Positions 36,099-45,976 of a stretch of DNA of 64,000 bases are shown here, piece after piece; the stretch's first letter is position 1; each line of letters begins with the position of its first letter. The stretch is from Pseudomonas sp. CFBP 13711 (GTDB lineage: Bacteria; Pseudomonadota; Gammaproteobacteria; Pseudomonadales; Pseudomonadaceae): positions 246,518 to 310,517 of the forward strand of contig NZ_JACYVI010000005.1 in NCBI RefSeq assembly GCF_014842265.1, written 5' to 3'. The notes below the pieces were generated by a model. The model saw nothing but the letters and a program-made list of their open reading frames with translations. It searched no databases and had not been told where the DNA came from. The translations under genes and the position numbers were made by a program.

Positions 36099-37466
36099 TT
36101 ACAATTTCAACAATGTCTTCCACGCCCGGCTTTGCAGGACGGTGATGGTTTGCTGGACGCGGGCATCGAGGATTTCATCGGTGATGTCCAGATGCGCCAG
36201 TTGTTCGAGCTTGTTCAGCTCGCCGTACAAGCGATCCAGCTCAGGCAGGTCGAGGGCCTGGCGGGCGTAATGCAGCCACACCTGAATGCGCTCGATGCGT
36301 GGCAACTGCTCGGCCAGATCTTCCGGCTGCTGCTGATAGCGCGGCAGGTTCAGCGCGGTCGCCTCATCACCGAGGAAACGCGGCACCCAACTGCTGAGCA
36401 TTGCGTGGCCCTGACGATTGCCACGGTTGTTGCGCTCGACCGTCCAGCTGCGCGCCATCAACCAGCGCGACGTGGTCAGCGAGAACAGGCCCCAACGGGT
36501 GTCCTGCAGCTCTTCGATGAACTGCTCATGGGCAGCGGCGCGTACATCGCCATCTTCCTGGCCGGCGAGCACCAGCGTGCGCCAGTCTTCCAGCAAGGCG
36601 TCCAGCGCGGCACGCAGGTCATGGGTCGTGGCACGCGGAGCGGCTTGACCGAGGCTGCCGGCCAGCGCGCGCAGTTCAGCGAGCACTTCGACCCACTCCT
36701 GCAACAGGCTCCAGTGACCGTTGAAACGGTATTGCTCGGCCAGACGCTGGCTGCTGCCGAGCAGGAACCGGGCGATGGCGCTGAACGCGTCGTCTACCGA
36801 GAGTTCGCCATGCAGCTCGGGCGTTGGCAATTTGATGGAGTAGCTGCTGGCGTCGAACAGACGATAGCCACGTTCGGCCTTGCTGATATCACAGGGCATC
36901 AGCGGCAGTTTCTCGGCCAGTTCTGCGGCCAGTTCCAGCAACGCGGCAGGATCACCTTCGCGCAATTCCAGTTCCAGCTCGCAGATTTCTTCCTGCTGCT
37001 TGCCGGCGACCACCTTGCCCAGGTCCAGCGCTGCCTCGATCACCACCTTGGACTTGCCACGGCCCCAGGCGATTTCCGCTTTTTCGCGGACGAAATCAGT
37101 GGTGAACACCGGTTTGATGGTTTTCTTGTCCAGATCCGCCAGTTGCTCGGGCCAGCATTCGCCGTCGAGCTTCTTCAGGTCCAGCTTGGCTTTGGGCACA
37201 TCCCAGTTGTATTCGTTACGCTCGGACAGGCCTGCGACACTCTGGCCGCGAGTCTTGAGGGTCTGAATGATGGCGTCGCCGTCGCGGCGCAGGCGCAGCG
37301 CAACTTTGGCATGGGCCAGCTCACGCTCGGGGGTGTCGAAGTACTGATTGAACAGCTCCAACCGCTCCCAGCCACCTTTGTTGCGTTTCTTCAGCAACGG
37401 GTGCTCGCGCAGGGCTATGAGGGTTTCGCGGCTGACGCGGAGTTTGATTTCGGTTTCTTTCTGCAT
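36099..37466 (-). CDS. CYTH-CHAD domain protein
   Basis: 455 residues. The CYTH (triphosphate tunnel metalloenzyme) domain covers about 1-200 and begins MQKETEIKLRV, with the ExExK motif. Further basic and acidic tunnel residues are in ALRLRRDGDAIIQTLK and ICELELELREGD. The CHAD domain, rich in conserved histidines and basic residues, covers about 220-450. Such fusions bind or hydrolyse inorganic triphosphate or bind polyphosphate. Polyphosphate metabolism is also represented by ppx at the window start, but the two are not linked here. The ATG at 37466 is chosen over an upstream TTG. Confidence 0.9.
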   Translation of the reverse strand: MQKETEIKLRVSRETLIALREHPLLKKRNKGGWERLELFNQYFDTPERELAHAKVALRLRRDGDAIIQTLKTRGQSVAGLSERNEYNWDVPKAKLDLKKLDGECWPEQLADLDKKTIKPVFTTDFVREKAEIAWGRGKSKVVIEAALDLGKVVAGKQQEEICELELELREGDPAALLELAAELAEKLPLMPCDISKAERGYRLFDASSYSIKLPTPELHGELSVDDAFSAIARFLLGSSQRLAEQYRFNGHWSLLQEWVEVLAELRALAGSLGQAAPRATTHDLRAALDALLEDWRTLVLAGQEDGDVRAAAHEQFIEELQDTRWGLFSLTTSRWLMARSWTVERNNRGNRQGHAMLSSWVPRFLGDEATALNLPRYQQQPEDLAEQLPRIERIQVWLHYARQALDLPELDRLYGELNKLEQLAHLDITDEILDARVQQTITVLQSRAWKTLLKL

Positions 37467-37632
37467 GGCCGGAGAATCCAAACGCTCTATCGCTGATAAC
37501 AGGGGTCGCAGCCGGAATCGACACAGCTGCGTGGGCCGTGCAGTGTACAGGACATCAACCGTGACAGTTTATTCATGCGGGGCAATCGACCTATGATGGT
37601 CCGCGTGTCGCACCCCATCACCGGAGTCGCCT

Positions 37633-38781
37633 ATGCCGTTGCCGTCCATGAAAGACCAGTTCGCTGCCCTGATCGCCGCGCCGTCTGTGAGCTGTACGCA
37701 GCCTGCGCTCGACCAGTCCAATCGCGCCGTCATTGATCTGCTGGCAAGCTGGTTGGGCGACCTGGGTTTTGCCTGCGACATCCAGCAGGTGAGCCCCGGC
37801 AAGTTCAATCTGCTGGCCACTTTCGGCACCGGCCCCGGCGGGTTGGTGCTGGCGGGCCACAGCGATACGGTTCCTTACGACGATGCTTTGTGGAAGACCG
37901 ATCCACTGAAGCTGACCGAAGTTGACGGCAACTGGGTAGGACTGGGCAGCTGCGACATGAAGGGCTTCTTCGCCTTGGCCATCGAAGCGCTGCAGCCACT
38001 GCTCGATCAGCCGTTCAAGCAGCCGCTGATCATCCTCGCGACCTGCGACGAAGAAAGCTCAATGGCCGGATCCAAGGCATTGGCGGCGGCGGGCGGTGTG
38101 CTGGGACGCGCAGCAGTTATTGGCGAGCCGACCCGTCTCAAGCCGGTCCGCCTGCACAAAGGCGTGATGATGGAGCGCATAGAGATTCTCGGCCGCAGCG
38201 GTCACTCCTCGGACCCGAGCCTGGGGCGCAGCGCCCTTGAAGCCATGTACGACGCCATCGGCGAGCTGAAAGGCCTGCGCCGACAGTGGCAGGAGCAATA
38301 CCGCAATCCGCAGTTCAGCGTACCGCAACCGACCCTGAACTTCGGCTGCATCCATGGCGGCGACAACCCGAACCGGATCTGCGGGCAGTGCTCGCTGGAG
38401 TTTGACCTGCGCCCGCTGCCGGGCATGGACCCTGAAGTGCTGCGTGCCGCGATTCGGCAGAAACTGCAGCCCGTCGCCGAGCTGCATCAGGTGCAGATCG
38501 ACTATGCGCCGCTGTTTTCGGAAGTGTCGCCCTTTGAAGAAAGCGCCGATGCGGAACTGGTGCGAATCGCAGAGCGTCTGACCGGTCATACGGCCGAAGC
38601 GGTGGCATTTGGCACCGAAGCGCCTTATCTTCAGCGCCTTGGTTGCGAAACCATCGTGATGGGGCCAGGGGACATTGCCTGTGCGCACCAGCCCGGTGAA
38701 TATCTTGAAATGTTACGTTTGCAGCCTACAGTGCGTCTGTTACGTCAATTGATCGAACATTACTGCCTGGCTACCCCTTGA
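37633..38781 (+). CDS. argE: Acetylornithine deacetylase
   Basis: 382-residue metallopeptidase-M20-type enzyme that releases ornithine from N-acetylornithine. Metal-site segments are VLAGHSDTVPYDD, GLGSCDMKGFFALAI and TCDEESSMAGSKAL; the dimerisation/lid domain lies at about 175-290. The gene stands immediately before argA, giving a cluster of the first and an alternative late step in ornithine synthesis. Pseudomonas also uses ArgJ to recycle the acetyl group. Confidence 0.94.
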   Translation: MPLPSMKDQFAALIAAPSVSCTQPALDQSNRAVIDLLASWLGDLGFACDIQQVSPGKFNLLATFGTGPGGLVLAGHSDTVPYDDALWKTDPLKLTEVDGNWVGLGSCDMKGFFALAIEALQPLLDQPFKQPLIILATCDEESSMAGSKALAAAGGVLGRAAVIGEPTRLKPVRLHKGVMMERIEILGRSGHSSDPSLGRSALEAMYDAIGELKGLRRQWQEQYRNPQFSVPQPTLNFGCIHGGDNPNRICGQCSLEFDLRPLPGMDPEVLRAAIRQKLQPVAELHQVQIDYAPLFSEVSPFEESADAELVRIAERLTGHTAEAVAFGTEAPYLQRLGCETIVMGPGDIACAHQPGEYLEMLRLQPTVRLLRQLIEHYCLATP

Positions 38782-38823
38782 GTGCGCCCACGTGCTGCTG
38801 GAGTCAGGCCCTGTCTAAGAATG

Positions 38824-38930
38824 ATCCGAAAAGGAGAGTACGCGTGTTGCGATGCCTGTTCCGACGATAAAGCTCATGCCGTCTTGAGTGTTTCTACCCT
38901 TCGTCCATCCACTACAGGCTCCTTTCGGAT
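38824..38930 (+). promoter_or_regulatory. Candidate arginine-sensing translational leader of argA
   Basis: Seen in the sequence: AUCCGAAAAGGAG (38824-38836) can pair with CUCCUUUCGGAU (38919-38930), 12 base pairs with one bulged A. The left strand contains the ribosome binding site of a tiny reading frame (38844-38870). The right strand ends directly at the argA ATG. A second nested helix, GCCUGU (38854-38859) with ACAGGC (38914-38919), links the middle of that tiny frame to the same region. The two helices would lock both start regions together. A ribosome translating or stalled on the tiny frame would open them. Regulation by arginine is inferred. Confidence 0.6.
38844..38870 (+). CDS. Putative arginine-rich leader peptide before argA
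   Basis: GTG TTG CGA TGC CTG TTC CGA CGA TAA gives (M)LRCLFRR. AAGGAG lies 7 bases before the GTG, the best ribosome binding site in the gap and much better than that of argA. Three of eight codons are arginine, and all three are CGA, a rare codon in Pseudomonas. This is the make-up of an attenuation-type leader peptide. A TTG start one codon later is possible. An alternative 11-codon frame from ATG 38852 (MPVPTIKLMPS) has poorer spacing. Short frames arise by chance, so confidence rests on the combined features. Confidence 0.55.
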   Translation: MLRCLFRR

Positions 38931-40229
38931 ATGCCCGATTACGTCAATTGGCTCCGCCACGCGTCTCCCTACATCAATGCCCACCGGGATTGCACCTTCG
39001 TCGTCATGCTTCCGGGCGATGGCGTCGAGCACCCGAACTTCGGCAACATCGTCCACGACCTTGTGTTGCTGCACAGCCTTGGCGTGCGCCTCGTACTGGT
39101 TTACGGCTCCCGCCCGCAGATCGAGAGCCGCCTGCAAGCGCGCGGCCTGACGCCGCATTTCCATCACGACATGCGCGTGACCGATTTCGCCACGCTCGAA
39201 TGCGTGATCGACGCCGTTGGCGCCCTGCGCATTGCCATCGAAGCGCGTCTGTCGATGGACATGGCTGCTTCACCGATGCAGGGCTCGCGGTTGCGCGTGA
39301 CGGGTGGCAACTTTGTCACGGCGCGTCCGATCGGCGTCCTTGAAGGCGTCGATTTCCAGCACACCGGCGAAGTGCGCCGCATCGACCGCAAGGGCATAAG
39401 CCGTCTGCTCGACGAGCGCTCCATCGTGCTGCTGTCGCCGTTGGGGTATTCGCCCACTGGCGAGATCTTCAACCTGGCCTGTGAAGACGTTGCGACGCGC
39501 GCGGCCATTGATCTGGGTGCGGAAAAGCTGCTGCTGTTTGGTGCCGAGTCAGGCTTGCTGGACGAGCAGGGCCGATTGGTCCGCGAGTTGCGTCCGCAAC
39601 AGGTTCCCGCGCACCTTCAGCGCTTGGGCAGCAACTACCAGGCGGAGCTGCTGGATGCGGCGGCTCAGGCCTGTCGCGGCGGTGTGGCGCGCAGTCACAT
39701 TGTCAGCTACGCCGAAGACGGCGCGCTGCTCTCCGAGCTGTTTACACGCACGGGCGGCGGCACACTGGTGGCGCAGGAGCAATTCGAACTGGTGCGCGAA
39801 GCGTCGATTGGCGACGTTGGCGGGCTGATGGACCTCATCACGCCGCTGGAAGAGCAGGGGATTCTCGTGCGTCGTTCGCGGGAAGTGCTGGAGCGTGAAA
39901 TCGAGCAGTTCAGCGTGGTCGAGCGCGAGGGCCTGATCATCGCCTGCGCAGCGCTGTATCCGATTGCCGATTCCGAAGCGGGTGAGCTGGCGTGTCTGGC
40001 AGTGAACCCCGAGTATCGCCACGGTGGGCGCGGCGATGAGCTGCTTGAGCGCATTGAAGAACGCGCCCGGGCGCTGGGGCTGAAAACCCTGTTCGTCCTT
40101 ACGACGCGTACTGCGCACTGGTTCCAGGAGCGCGGTTTCGAGGCCAGCAGCGTTGACCGCCTGCCGAGCGCCCGTGCGTCGCTGTACAACTATCAGCGTA
40201 ATTCGAAGATTTTCGAGAAGGCGATTTAA
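38931..40229 (+). CDS. argA: N-acetylglutamate synthase (amino-acid N-acetyltransferase)
   Basis: 432-residue first enzyme of arginine synthesis. It has an N-terminal amino-acid-kinase-like domain (about 1-290; VVMLPGDGVEHPNFGNIVHDLVLLHSLGVRLVLVYGSRPQI), which in this family binds arginine for feedback inhibition, and a C-terminal GNAT acetyltransferase domain (about 295-432; LACLAVNPEYRHGGRGDELLERIEERARALG). The start MPDYVNWLRHASPYIN is the family norm. Upstream is only a weak AGG 12 bases away; the 12 bases next to the ATG are instead complementary to the leader ribosome binding site. Confidence 0.96.
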   Translation: MPDYVNWLRHASPYINAHRDCTFVVMLPGDGVEHPNFGNIVHDLVLLHSLGVRLVLVYGSRPQIESRLQARGLTPHFHHDMRVTDFATLECVIDAVGALRIAIEARLSMDMAASPMQGSRLRVTGGNFVTARPIGVLEGVDFQHTGEVRRIDRKGISRLLDERSIVLLSPLGYSPTGEIFNLACEDVATRAAIDLGAEKLLLFGAESGLLDEQGRLVRELRPQQVPAHLQRLGSNYQAELLDAAAQACRGGVARSHIVSYAEDGALLSELFTRTGGGTLVAQEQFELVREASIGDVGGLMDLITPLEEQGILVRRSREVLEREIEQFSVVEREGLIIACAALYPIADSEAGELACLAVNPEYRHGGRGDELLERIEERARALGLKTLFVLTTRTAHWFQERGFEASSVDRLPSARASLYNYQRNSKIFEKAI

Positions 40230-40239
40230 GCGAAGTGCG

Positions 40240-40272
40240 CAAGGGTCTGCCGCTTTCGCGAGCAGACCCTTG
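40240..40272. terminator. Hairpin between convergent argA and gshA
   Basis: CAAGGGTCTGC and GCAGACCCTTG are a perfect 11-bp inverted repeat around an 11-base loop. T-tails are poor on both sides, so it may be a weak bidirectional terminator or an mRNA 3' end stabiliser. Confidence 0.6.
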
Positions 40273-40297
40273 TTACAACATGTTGAGCAGCATAGCG

Positions 40298-41884
40298 TCA
40301 GTTGCTGATCGCCAGAATGCTCGCCTGATACGCACCCACAAACGTATCGAAATCCACTTTCTCTTCGGTTTGTTCCAGCTCCGCCTGCTGAGCCAGGGAC
40401 TCGCGCGCCTTGCTTTCGAAGTGCGTCTGGTCCTCGGCACTCAGCGGATTACTGCGGAAATGATCAGCGTGAACCTGCGACTGGCGCAGCGAGAAAGCCG
40501 TGAAGCCTTCCTTGTGCTCGGTCATCGCCGCCAGCACTTGTGCCGAAGGCGTCAGAGAGGCGTCCGCCACTTTCGCGCGCTGAACCTCCAGCGACTTGAC
40601 GTGCTGATCTGTGCCCTGGCTGGCGTCGAGCAGTTCACAGATCGGCCTGATCGTGTCCAGCATCTCGTTGGCCCAGACTTTCAGGTCGATCGTCGTGTCG
40701 TTGCGGTTCAGTTGCAGGCCGGGACGACGACCTTCCTTGACCACGGTCAGGAAGTTCGTGCTGGCGTTGCCGCACTCGTTGTTCGCCAATTGCGGGCTGT
40801 CGTGCAGCGCGCAGTACAGAATGAACGCATCAATGAAGCGCGATTGCTGAAGGTCGATGCCCACTGGCAGGAACGGATTGATGTCCAGGCAGCGGACTTC
40901 CACGTACTGCACGCCGCGCGCGACGAGCGCCTGGATCGGGCGTTCGCCGGAATAGGTGACGCGTTTCGGGCGGATCGTTGAGTAGTACTCGTTCTCGATC
41001 TGCAGCACGTTGGTGTTGAGCTGAATCCACTCACCATCCTTGTGCGTGCCGATTTCGACGTAGGGCGCGTAGGGCGTCGCCACCGCACGACGCAGGCTGT
41101 CGGTGTAGGTCAGCAGATCGTTGTAGCAAGGTGTCAGGTCCGCTTGGGCATTGCTCTGATAACCCAGATCGCTCATCCGCAGGCTGGTGGCGTAAGGCAG
41201 GTACAGCGTTTCGGCGTCGAACTGCTCAAGCTGATGCGAACGGCCGCGCAGGAAGCTGGCGTCCAGCGCCGGCGACGCGCCGAACAGGTACATCAGCAGC
41301 CAGCTGTAACGGCGGAAGTTGCGAATCAGGCCGATGTAGCTCTCCGACTGGAAATCGCGGTCATCGCCTTCGAATTTCGCGTCCTGCTTGAGCACGGGCC
41401 AGATAGCTTCTGGCAAGGAGAAGTTGTAATGAATGCCGGCGATGCACTGCATGGTCTTGCCGTAACGCAAGGCAAGGCCCTGACGGTACACGTACTTGAG
41501 CTTGCCGATGTTGGACGTGCCGTAATAGGCGATCGGGATATCTGCCTCAGCCGGCAGCGGGCACGGCATCGAAGGGCTCCAGATGTACTCGCTGCCCAGT
41601 TTGCTGTACGCGAAGCGGTGAATCTTATCCAGGCTTTCCAGCGTGTCAGCCGGGTTGGCCAGGGCCGGAGTGATGAACTCCAGCAGCGACTCGGAGTAAT
41701 CGGTGGTGATTTGCTCGTTGGTCAGCGCCGCGCCCAGTGCTTCCGGATGCGGGGTTTGCGCCAGACGGCCTTCGCCCGTAACGCGCAGGCATTCACGCTC
41801 GATGCCGTGCAAGCACTTCTCCAGAAGGGAGAGGTTGGAGTGCTCGCCAAGCAGAGTCAGGCGGCGGTTGAGAAGTTCGCTCAA
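40298..41884 (-). CDS. gshA: Glutamate-cysteine ligase
   Basis: 528-residue ATP-dependent ligase that makes gamma-glutamylcysteine, first step of glutathione synthesis. Family segments of the proteobacterial type are [64 protein letters not shown] and [18 protein letters not shown]. The start is put at the TTG at 41884: GAAGGA lies 7 bases upstream and the protein then begins MSELLNRRL as in relatives. A GTG at 41899 would add five residues without a ribosome binding site. Confidence 0.95.
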   Translation of the reverse strand: MSELLNRRLTLLGEHSNLSLLEKCLHGIERECLRVTGEGRLAQTPHPEALGAALTNEQITTDYSESLLEFITPALANPADTLESLDKIHRFAYSKLGSEYIWSPSMPCPLPAEADIPIAYYGTSNIGKLKYVYRQGLALRYGKTMQCIAGIHYNFSLPEAIWPVLKQDAKFEGDDRDFQSESYIGLIRNFRRYSWLLMYLFGASPALDASFLRGRSHQLEQFDAETLYLPYATSLRMSDLGYQSNAQADLTPCYNDLLTYTDSLRRAVATPYAPYVEIGTHKDGEWIQLNTNVLQIENEYYSTIRPKRVTYSGERPIQALVARGVQYVEVRCLDINPFLPVGIDLQQSRFIDAFILYCALHDSPQLANNECGNASTNFLTVVKEGRRPGLQLNRNDTTIDLKVWANEMLDTIRPICELLDASQGTDQHVKSLEVQRAKVADASLTPSAQVLAAMTEHKEGFTAFSLRQSQVHADHFRSNPLSAEDQTHFESKARESLAQQAELEQTEEKVDFDTFVGAYQASILAISN

Positions 41885-42028
41885 GTTGGAATCCTTCACG
41901 CGTCAGTCGGCCCTATATGGGGGCGATATGGCGGTCTACAAGGGTGAAGAAAGGAACTGGCGTTTTCGCCTCGTCGATGGCCCTAACGCCGATGCCCGTC
42001 GCTGATCGTTCCTACAAGGAAATCAGAA

Positions 42029-42059
42029 AATTTCGACACTGCTGAACAGTGCCGAAATT
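42029..42059 (-). terminator. Terminator of the tex - thioesterase operon
   Basis: On the minus strand AATTTCGGCACTG-TTCAG-CAGTGTCGAAATT forms a 13-bp stem with one mismatch, running into TTTTC. It lies 23 bases after the thioesterase stop. Confidence 0.8.
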
Positions 42060-42081
42060 AACTCATAACGCTATCGGACAG

Positions 42082-42465
42082 CTAGACGATCGCGAACGTG
42101 CCCTGCGCTTTGGCAACCAGCTTGTCGTTCTGGCGAACGTCGGCTTCGACCACCAGCGTTCGGCGTCCTGCATGCAGCACCGTGCTGGTGCAGATGACTT
42201 CGCCCTCGGCCACGGCGCGCATGTAATTGATTTTGCATTCCACGGTAACGCTTTGCTTGTCGAAGCCGTGGGCGCTGGAGCAGGCCAGGCCCATGGTGAT
42301 GTCGACCAGGCTGAACAGCGCGCCGCCATGCATGACGTTGCCGCGATTGCGCAGGTGTGGCTCCAGCGGCAACGCCACCACGGCAACGCCTTCGTCCAGT
42401 TTCACTACCCGGCAGCCGAGCGTCTTGAAATAGGCGCTCTGAGTCAGTTCGTCAGGGATATCCAT
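42082..42465 (-). CDS. PaaI-family hotdog thioesterase
   Basis: 127 residues, one hotdog fold: GCRVVKLDEGVAVVALPLEPHLRNRGNVMHGGALFSLVDITMGLA (here residues 17-61) includes the HGG-x-x-x-x-L-x-D active-site motif, followed by SVTVECKINYMRAVAEGEVICTSTVLHAGRRT. It probably cleaves an acyl-CoA; the substrate is unknown. Start overlaps the tex stop as ATGA. Confidence 0.88.
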   Translation of the reverse strand: MDIPDELTQSAYFKTLGCRVVKLDEGVAVVALPLEPHLRNRGNVMHGGALFSLVDITMGLACSSAHGFDKQSVTVECKINYMRAVAEGEVICTSTVLHAGRRTLVVEADVRQNDKLVAKAQGTFAIV

Positions 42466-44789
42466 CAGCGCTTCTTCAGTTGCTTGGCGTTGGCGAACAG
42501 CGACGCCATCGGGTTATTGCTCGGCGCCGGGGTCGAGGCTTCCTTGCGAGGGGTATTGCTTTGCTGCTGACGCGGCGCTGCTCCCGGACGGGCTCCGCGA
42601 GCGCCGTCGACTTTCTCGCCCGGCGTGTCGCTCATGCGCATCGACAGACCGACGCGCTTGCGCGGGATGTCCACTTCCATCACCCTGACCTTCACCACGT
42701 CGCCGGCTTTGACCGCCTCGCGAGGGTCCTTGATGAACTTCTCCGACAGCGCGGAGATGTGCACCAAACCGTCCTGATGCACGCCGATATCAACGAATGC
42801 GCCAAAGTTGGTGACGTTTGTGACAACGCCTTCCAGGATCATGCCCGGCTGAAGATCTTTCAAGTCTTCAACGCCGTCCTGGAACTCAGCGGTCTTGAAC
42901 CCCGGACGTGGATCGCGGCCCGGTTTTTCCAGCTCTTGAAGGATGTCGGTGACGGTTGGCAGGCCGAAGGTTTCGTCGGTGAATTTTTTCGGATCGAGAC
43001 GCTTCAGGAAGGCAGCGTCGCCGATCAGCGAACGGATGTCGCGATCGGTCTGGGCGGCGATGCGCTGCACCAACGGGTACGCCTCAGGGTGAACGGCTGA
43101 CGAATCCAGCGGGTTGTCGCCGTTCATGACCCGCAGAAAGCCTGCGGCCTGTTCGAAGGTCTTCTCGCCCAGACGCGGGACTTTCTTCAGCGCCGCACGG
43201 GTCTTGAACGCGCCGTTCTGGTCGCGGTGGGCAACGATGTTCTGCGCCAGGGTGGTGTTCAAGCCGGAAATCCGAGCGAGCAGGGCGACGGATGCGGTGT
43301 TCACGTCCACACCCACGGCGTTCACGCAGTCTTCCACCACCGCGTCGAGGCCGCGGGCCAGTTTGAGCTGCGACACGTCATGCTGGTATTGGCCGACGCC
43401 GATGGATTTCGGGTCGATTTTCACCAGTTCGGCGAGGGGGTCCTGCAAGCGGCGTGCGATGGAGACGGCGCCACGGATCGAAACGTCGAGGTCCGGGAAT
43501 TCCTTGGCGGCGAGTTCCGACGCCGAGTACACCGAAGCGCCCGCTTCAGAGACCATGACTTTGGTCATCTTCAAGCCTGGATACTTTTTGATCAGATCGC
43601 CGGCCAGCTTGTCAGTCTCGCGGCTGGCGGTACCGTTGCCGATCGCGATCAGGTCAACCGAATGCTTGGCGCACAGGGCCGCGAGCACGGCGATGGTCTG
43701 ATCCCACTGGTTTTTCGGTACATGGGGGTAGACCGTGGCGTAGTCCAGCAGCTTGCCGGTGCTGTCGACCACGGCGACCTTGCAACCGGTGCGCAGGCCC
43801 GGATCGAGGCCCAGCGTGGCGCGTGGTCCCGCCGGTGCGGCCAGCAACAGATCGTGCAGGTTGTGAGCGAATACGTTGATCGCTTCGGTTTCGGCACCTT
43901 CGCGTAGCTCGCCGAGCAGGTCGGTTTCGAGACTGGAGTACAGCTTGACCTTCCAGGTCCAGCGCACGACTTCGGCCAGCCACTTGTCCGCAGGACGGTT
44001 CTGATTCTGCAGGCCAAAGCGCTCGCTGATCATCATTTCGCACGGGTGCAGGGTGCCGGGCAGCTCTTCGCCGACTTTCAGCGCCGAGCTCAGCACGCCC
44101 TCGTTGCGACCCCGGAAGATCGCCAGCGCACGGTGCGACGGCATGCTCTTGAGCGGCTCGTCGTGTTCGAAGTAATCGCGGAACTTGGCGCCTTCTTCCT
44201 CTTTACCCGGTACCACACGGGCACTGATCACGGCTTCGTGCTTGAGGAAACTGCGCAGCTTCTCCAGCAGCGTCGCGTCTTCGGCGAAGCGCTCCATCAG
44301 AATGTATTTGGCGCCTTCGAGCACGGCCTTGACGTCGGCGAAGCCTTTTTCGGCATCGACGAAGCGCGAAGCTTCGGTTTCCGGGGTCAGGGTTGGATCA
44401 TTGAAGATGCCGTCGGCCAGCTCACCCAGGCCGGCTTCCAGTGCGATCTGGCCTTTGGTGCGGCGCTTCTGCTTGTACGGCAGGTACAAGTCTTCAAGGC
44501 GGGTCTTGGTGTCGGCGAGCTTGATCTCGCGCGCCAGTTCAGGGGTCAGCTTGCCTTGCTCTTCGATGCTGGCAAGGATGCTGATGCGGCGCTCGTCGAG
44601 TTCGCGCAGGTAGCGCAGGCGCTCTTCCAGATGACGCAGTTGCGTGTCATCGAGGCTGCCAGTGACTTCCTTGCGGTAACGAGCGATGAAAGGCACCGTT
44701 GAGCCTTCATCCAGTAGCGCGACGGCCGCTTCGACCTGTTGCGGGCGGACGCCGAGTTCCTCGGCGATGCGGCTGTTGATACTGTCCAT
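42465..44789 (-). CDS. tex: Tex-family RNA-binding transcription accessory protein
   Basis: 774 residues. It has an N-terminal helical Tex region ([38 protein letters not shown]), a YqgF/RNase-H-like domain around [30 protein letters not shown] (about 330-460), helix-hairpin-helix segments ([20 protein letters not shown]), and a C-terminal S1 RNA-binding domain ([31 protein letters not shown]). The tail is basic and disordered. The ATG at 44789 follows AGGTGG; the frame itself is open to 44876. A TATAAT box on the minus strand at 44880-44875 is a likely promoter element. Implicated in toxin expression and transcription in other bacteria. Confidence 0.95.
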   Translation of the reverse strand: MDSINSRIAEELGVRPQQVEAAVALLDEGSTVPFIARYRKEVTGSLDDTQLRHLEERLRYLRELDERRISILASIEEQGKLTPELAREIKLADTKTRLEDLYLPYKQKRRTKGQIALEAGLGELADGIFNDPTLTPETEASRFVDAEKGFADVKAVLEGAKYILMERFAEDATLLEKLRSFLKHEAVISARVVPGKEEEGAKFRDYFEHDEPLKSMPSHRALAIFRGRNEGVLSSALKVGEELPGTLHPCEMMISERFGLQNQNRPADKWLAEVVRWTWKVKLYSSLETDLLGELREGAETEAINVFAHNLHDLLLAAPAGPRATLGLDPGLRTGCKVAVVDSTGKLLDYATVYPHVPKNQWDQTIAVLAALCAKHSVDLIAIGNGTASRETDKLAGDLIKKYPGLKMTKVMVSEAGASVYSASELAAKEFPDLDVSIRGAVSIARRLQDPLAELVKIDPKSIGVGQYQHDVSQLKLARGLDAVVEDCVNAVGVDVNTASVALLARISGLNTTLAQNIVAHRDQNGAFKTRAALKKVPRLGEKTFEQAAGFLRVMNGDNPLDSSAVHPEAYPLVQRIAAQTDRDIRSLIGDAAFLKRLDPKKFTDETFGLPTVTDILQELEKPGRDPRPGFKTAEFQDGVEDLKDLQPGMILEGVVTNVTNFGAFVDIGVHQDGLVHISALSEKFIKDPREAVKAGDVVKVRVMEVDIPRKRVGLSMRMSDTPGEKVDGARGARPGAAPRQQQSNTPRKEASTPAPSNNPMASLFANAKQLKKR

Positions 44790-45069
44790 AAAACCACCTG
44801 GCAAATGTGTGTGCATTAAATCAGCGGCTGGCGAACCGCCTTGAACGAGCGTTGCCTGACCTTGAAGGCGGCGCATTATACCCAGTGAGCCCTGAATAGG
44901 GGATCGGCCCGTCGATACGCCGGTTTCAGCCCGCGCAGCCGCGGCGAATCGCCCTCAAGTGACTGAGCGAGAGCACCCATGTGGATTCAGGAAAAATCTG
45001 CTAACAATGCACACGGTGCGCATAACTGCAGCTACGCCATAATGCGCGCCGAGATCAAAGGAGCTTCCA

Positions 45070-45810
45070 ATGAGCAGCACTGCACAAACGGCTGAAGGCG
45101 AGAAAATCCTCATCGTTGACGATGACCCGGGCTTGAGCAGCCTGCTAGAACGCTTTTTCAACAGCAAGGGCTACCGCGCCCGGGCTGTGCCCAACGTGGA
45201 GCAAATGGATCGGCTGCTGGCGCGCGAAGTGTTCCACCTCGTGGTGCTGGACCTGATGCTGCCGGGCGAAGACGGCCTGTCCGCCTGCCGCCGTCTGCGC
45301 GCCGCGAACAATCAAGTCCCCATCATCATGCTGACCGCTAAGGGCGACGAGCTCAGCCGCATCAAGGGCCTCGAGCTCGGCGCCGATGATTACCTCGCAA
45401 AACCTTTCAATCCTGACGAACTGATGGCCCGCGTCCGCGCGGTGCTGCGTCGTCAATCCGCACCCGTACCCGGCGCACCCGCCACGGAAGACGAAACCGT
45501 CACTTTCGGCGACTACGCTCTGTCGCTCGCCACCCGCGAGCTCAAGCGGGGCGACGAAGTACACATGCTCACCACCGGTGAATTCGCCGTGCTGAAGGCA
45601 CTCGTCATGCATGCGCGTGAGCCGCTGACGCGGGACAAACTGATGAATCTGGCCCGTGGCCGCGAGTGGGACGCGCTGGAGCGCTCCATCGACGTCCAGA
45701 TCTCCCGCCTGCGTCGTCTGATTGAAGTGGACGCTGCCAAGCCGCGTTACATTCAGACGGTCTGGGGAGTGGGTTATGTTTTCGTGCCAGACGGTGCCAA
45801 CAAGCAGTAG
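45070..45810 (+). CDS. ompR: Two-component response regulator OmpR
   Basis: 246 residues. The receiver domain has the acidic pair in ILIVDDDPGLSSLL, the phospho-acceptor Asp61 in HLVVLDLMLPGEDG, and Lys in YLAKPFNPDELMARV. The winged-helix domain of the OmpR/PhoB class (about 140-240) ends in RYIQTVWGVGYVFVPDG. AAAGGAGC precedes the start. envZ follows, as usual. The pair responds to osmolarity or envelope state and acts on porin and motility genes in relatives. Confidence 0.95.
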   Translation: MSSTAQTAEGEKILIVDDDPGLSSLLERFFNSKGYRARAVPNVEQMDRLLAREVFHLVVLDLMLPGEDGLSACRRLRAANNQVPIIMLTAKGDELSRIKGLELGADDYLAKPFNPDELMARVRAVLRRQSAPVPGAPATEDETVTFGDYALSLATRELKRGDEVHMLTTGEFAVLKALVMHAREPLTRDKLMNLARGREWDALERSIDVQISRLRRLIEVDAAKPRYIQTVWGVGYVFVPDGANKQ

Positions 45811-45976
45811 CAGCAAGTTCGACGGTAACCTGCCGGGCCTGTCTCACGCCCGCCTACGTTAGCCAGTCACCTCGATGTTCGCGAAAGCGGCCATTGGCGT
45901 GGCTGGTTTTTGCTGTGTCATGTGTTCCGCAAATTCGCGAGCCCGGCTCGCTTCCGCAAAGTGTGTAGCTGCTGTT

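Noticed and set aside
38821..38898. Longer frame from ATG 38821 through the argA leader
   Set aside because: It has no ribosome binding site and translates to cysteine-rich sequence with no similarity; the short CGA frame is better supported.
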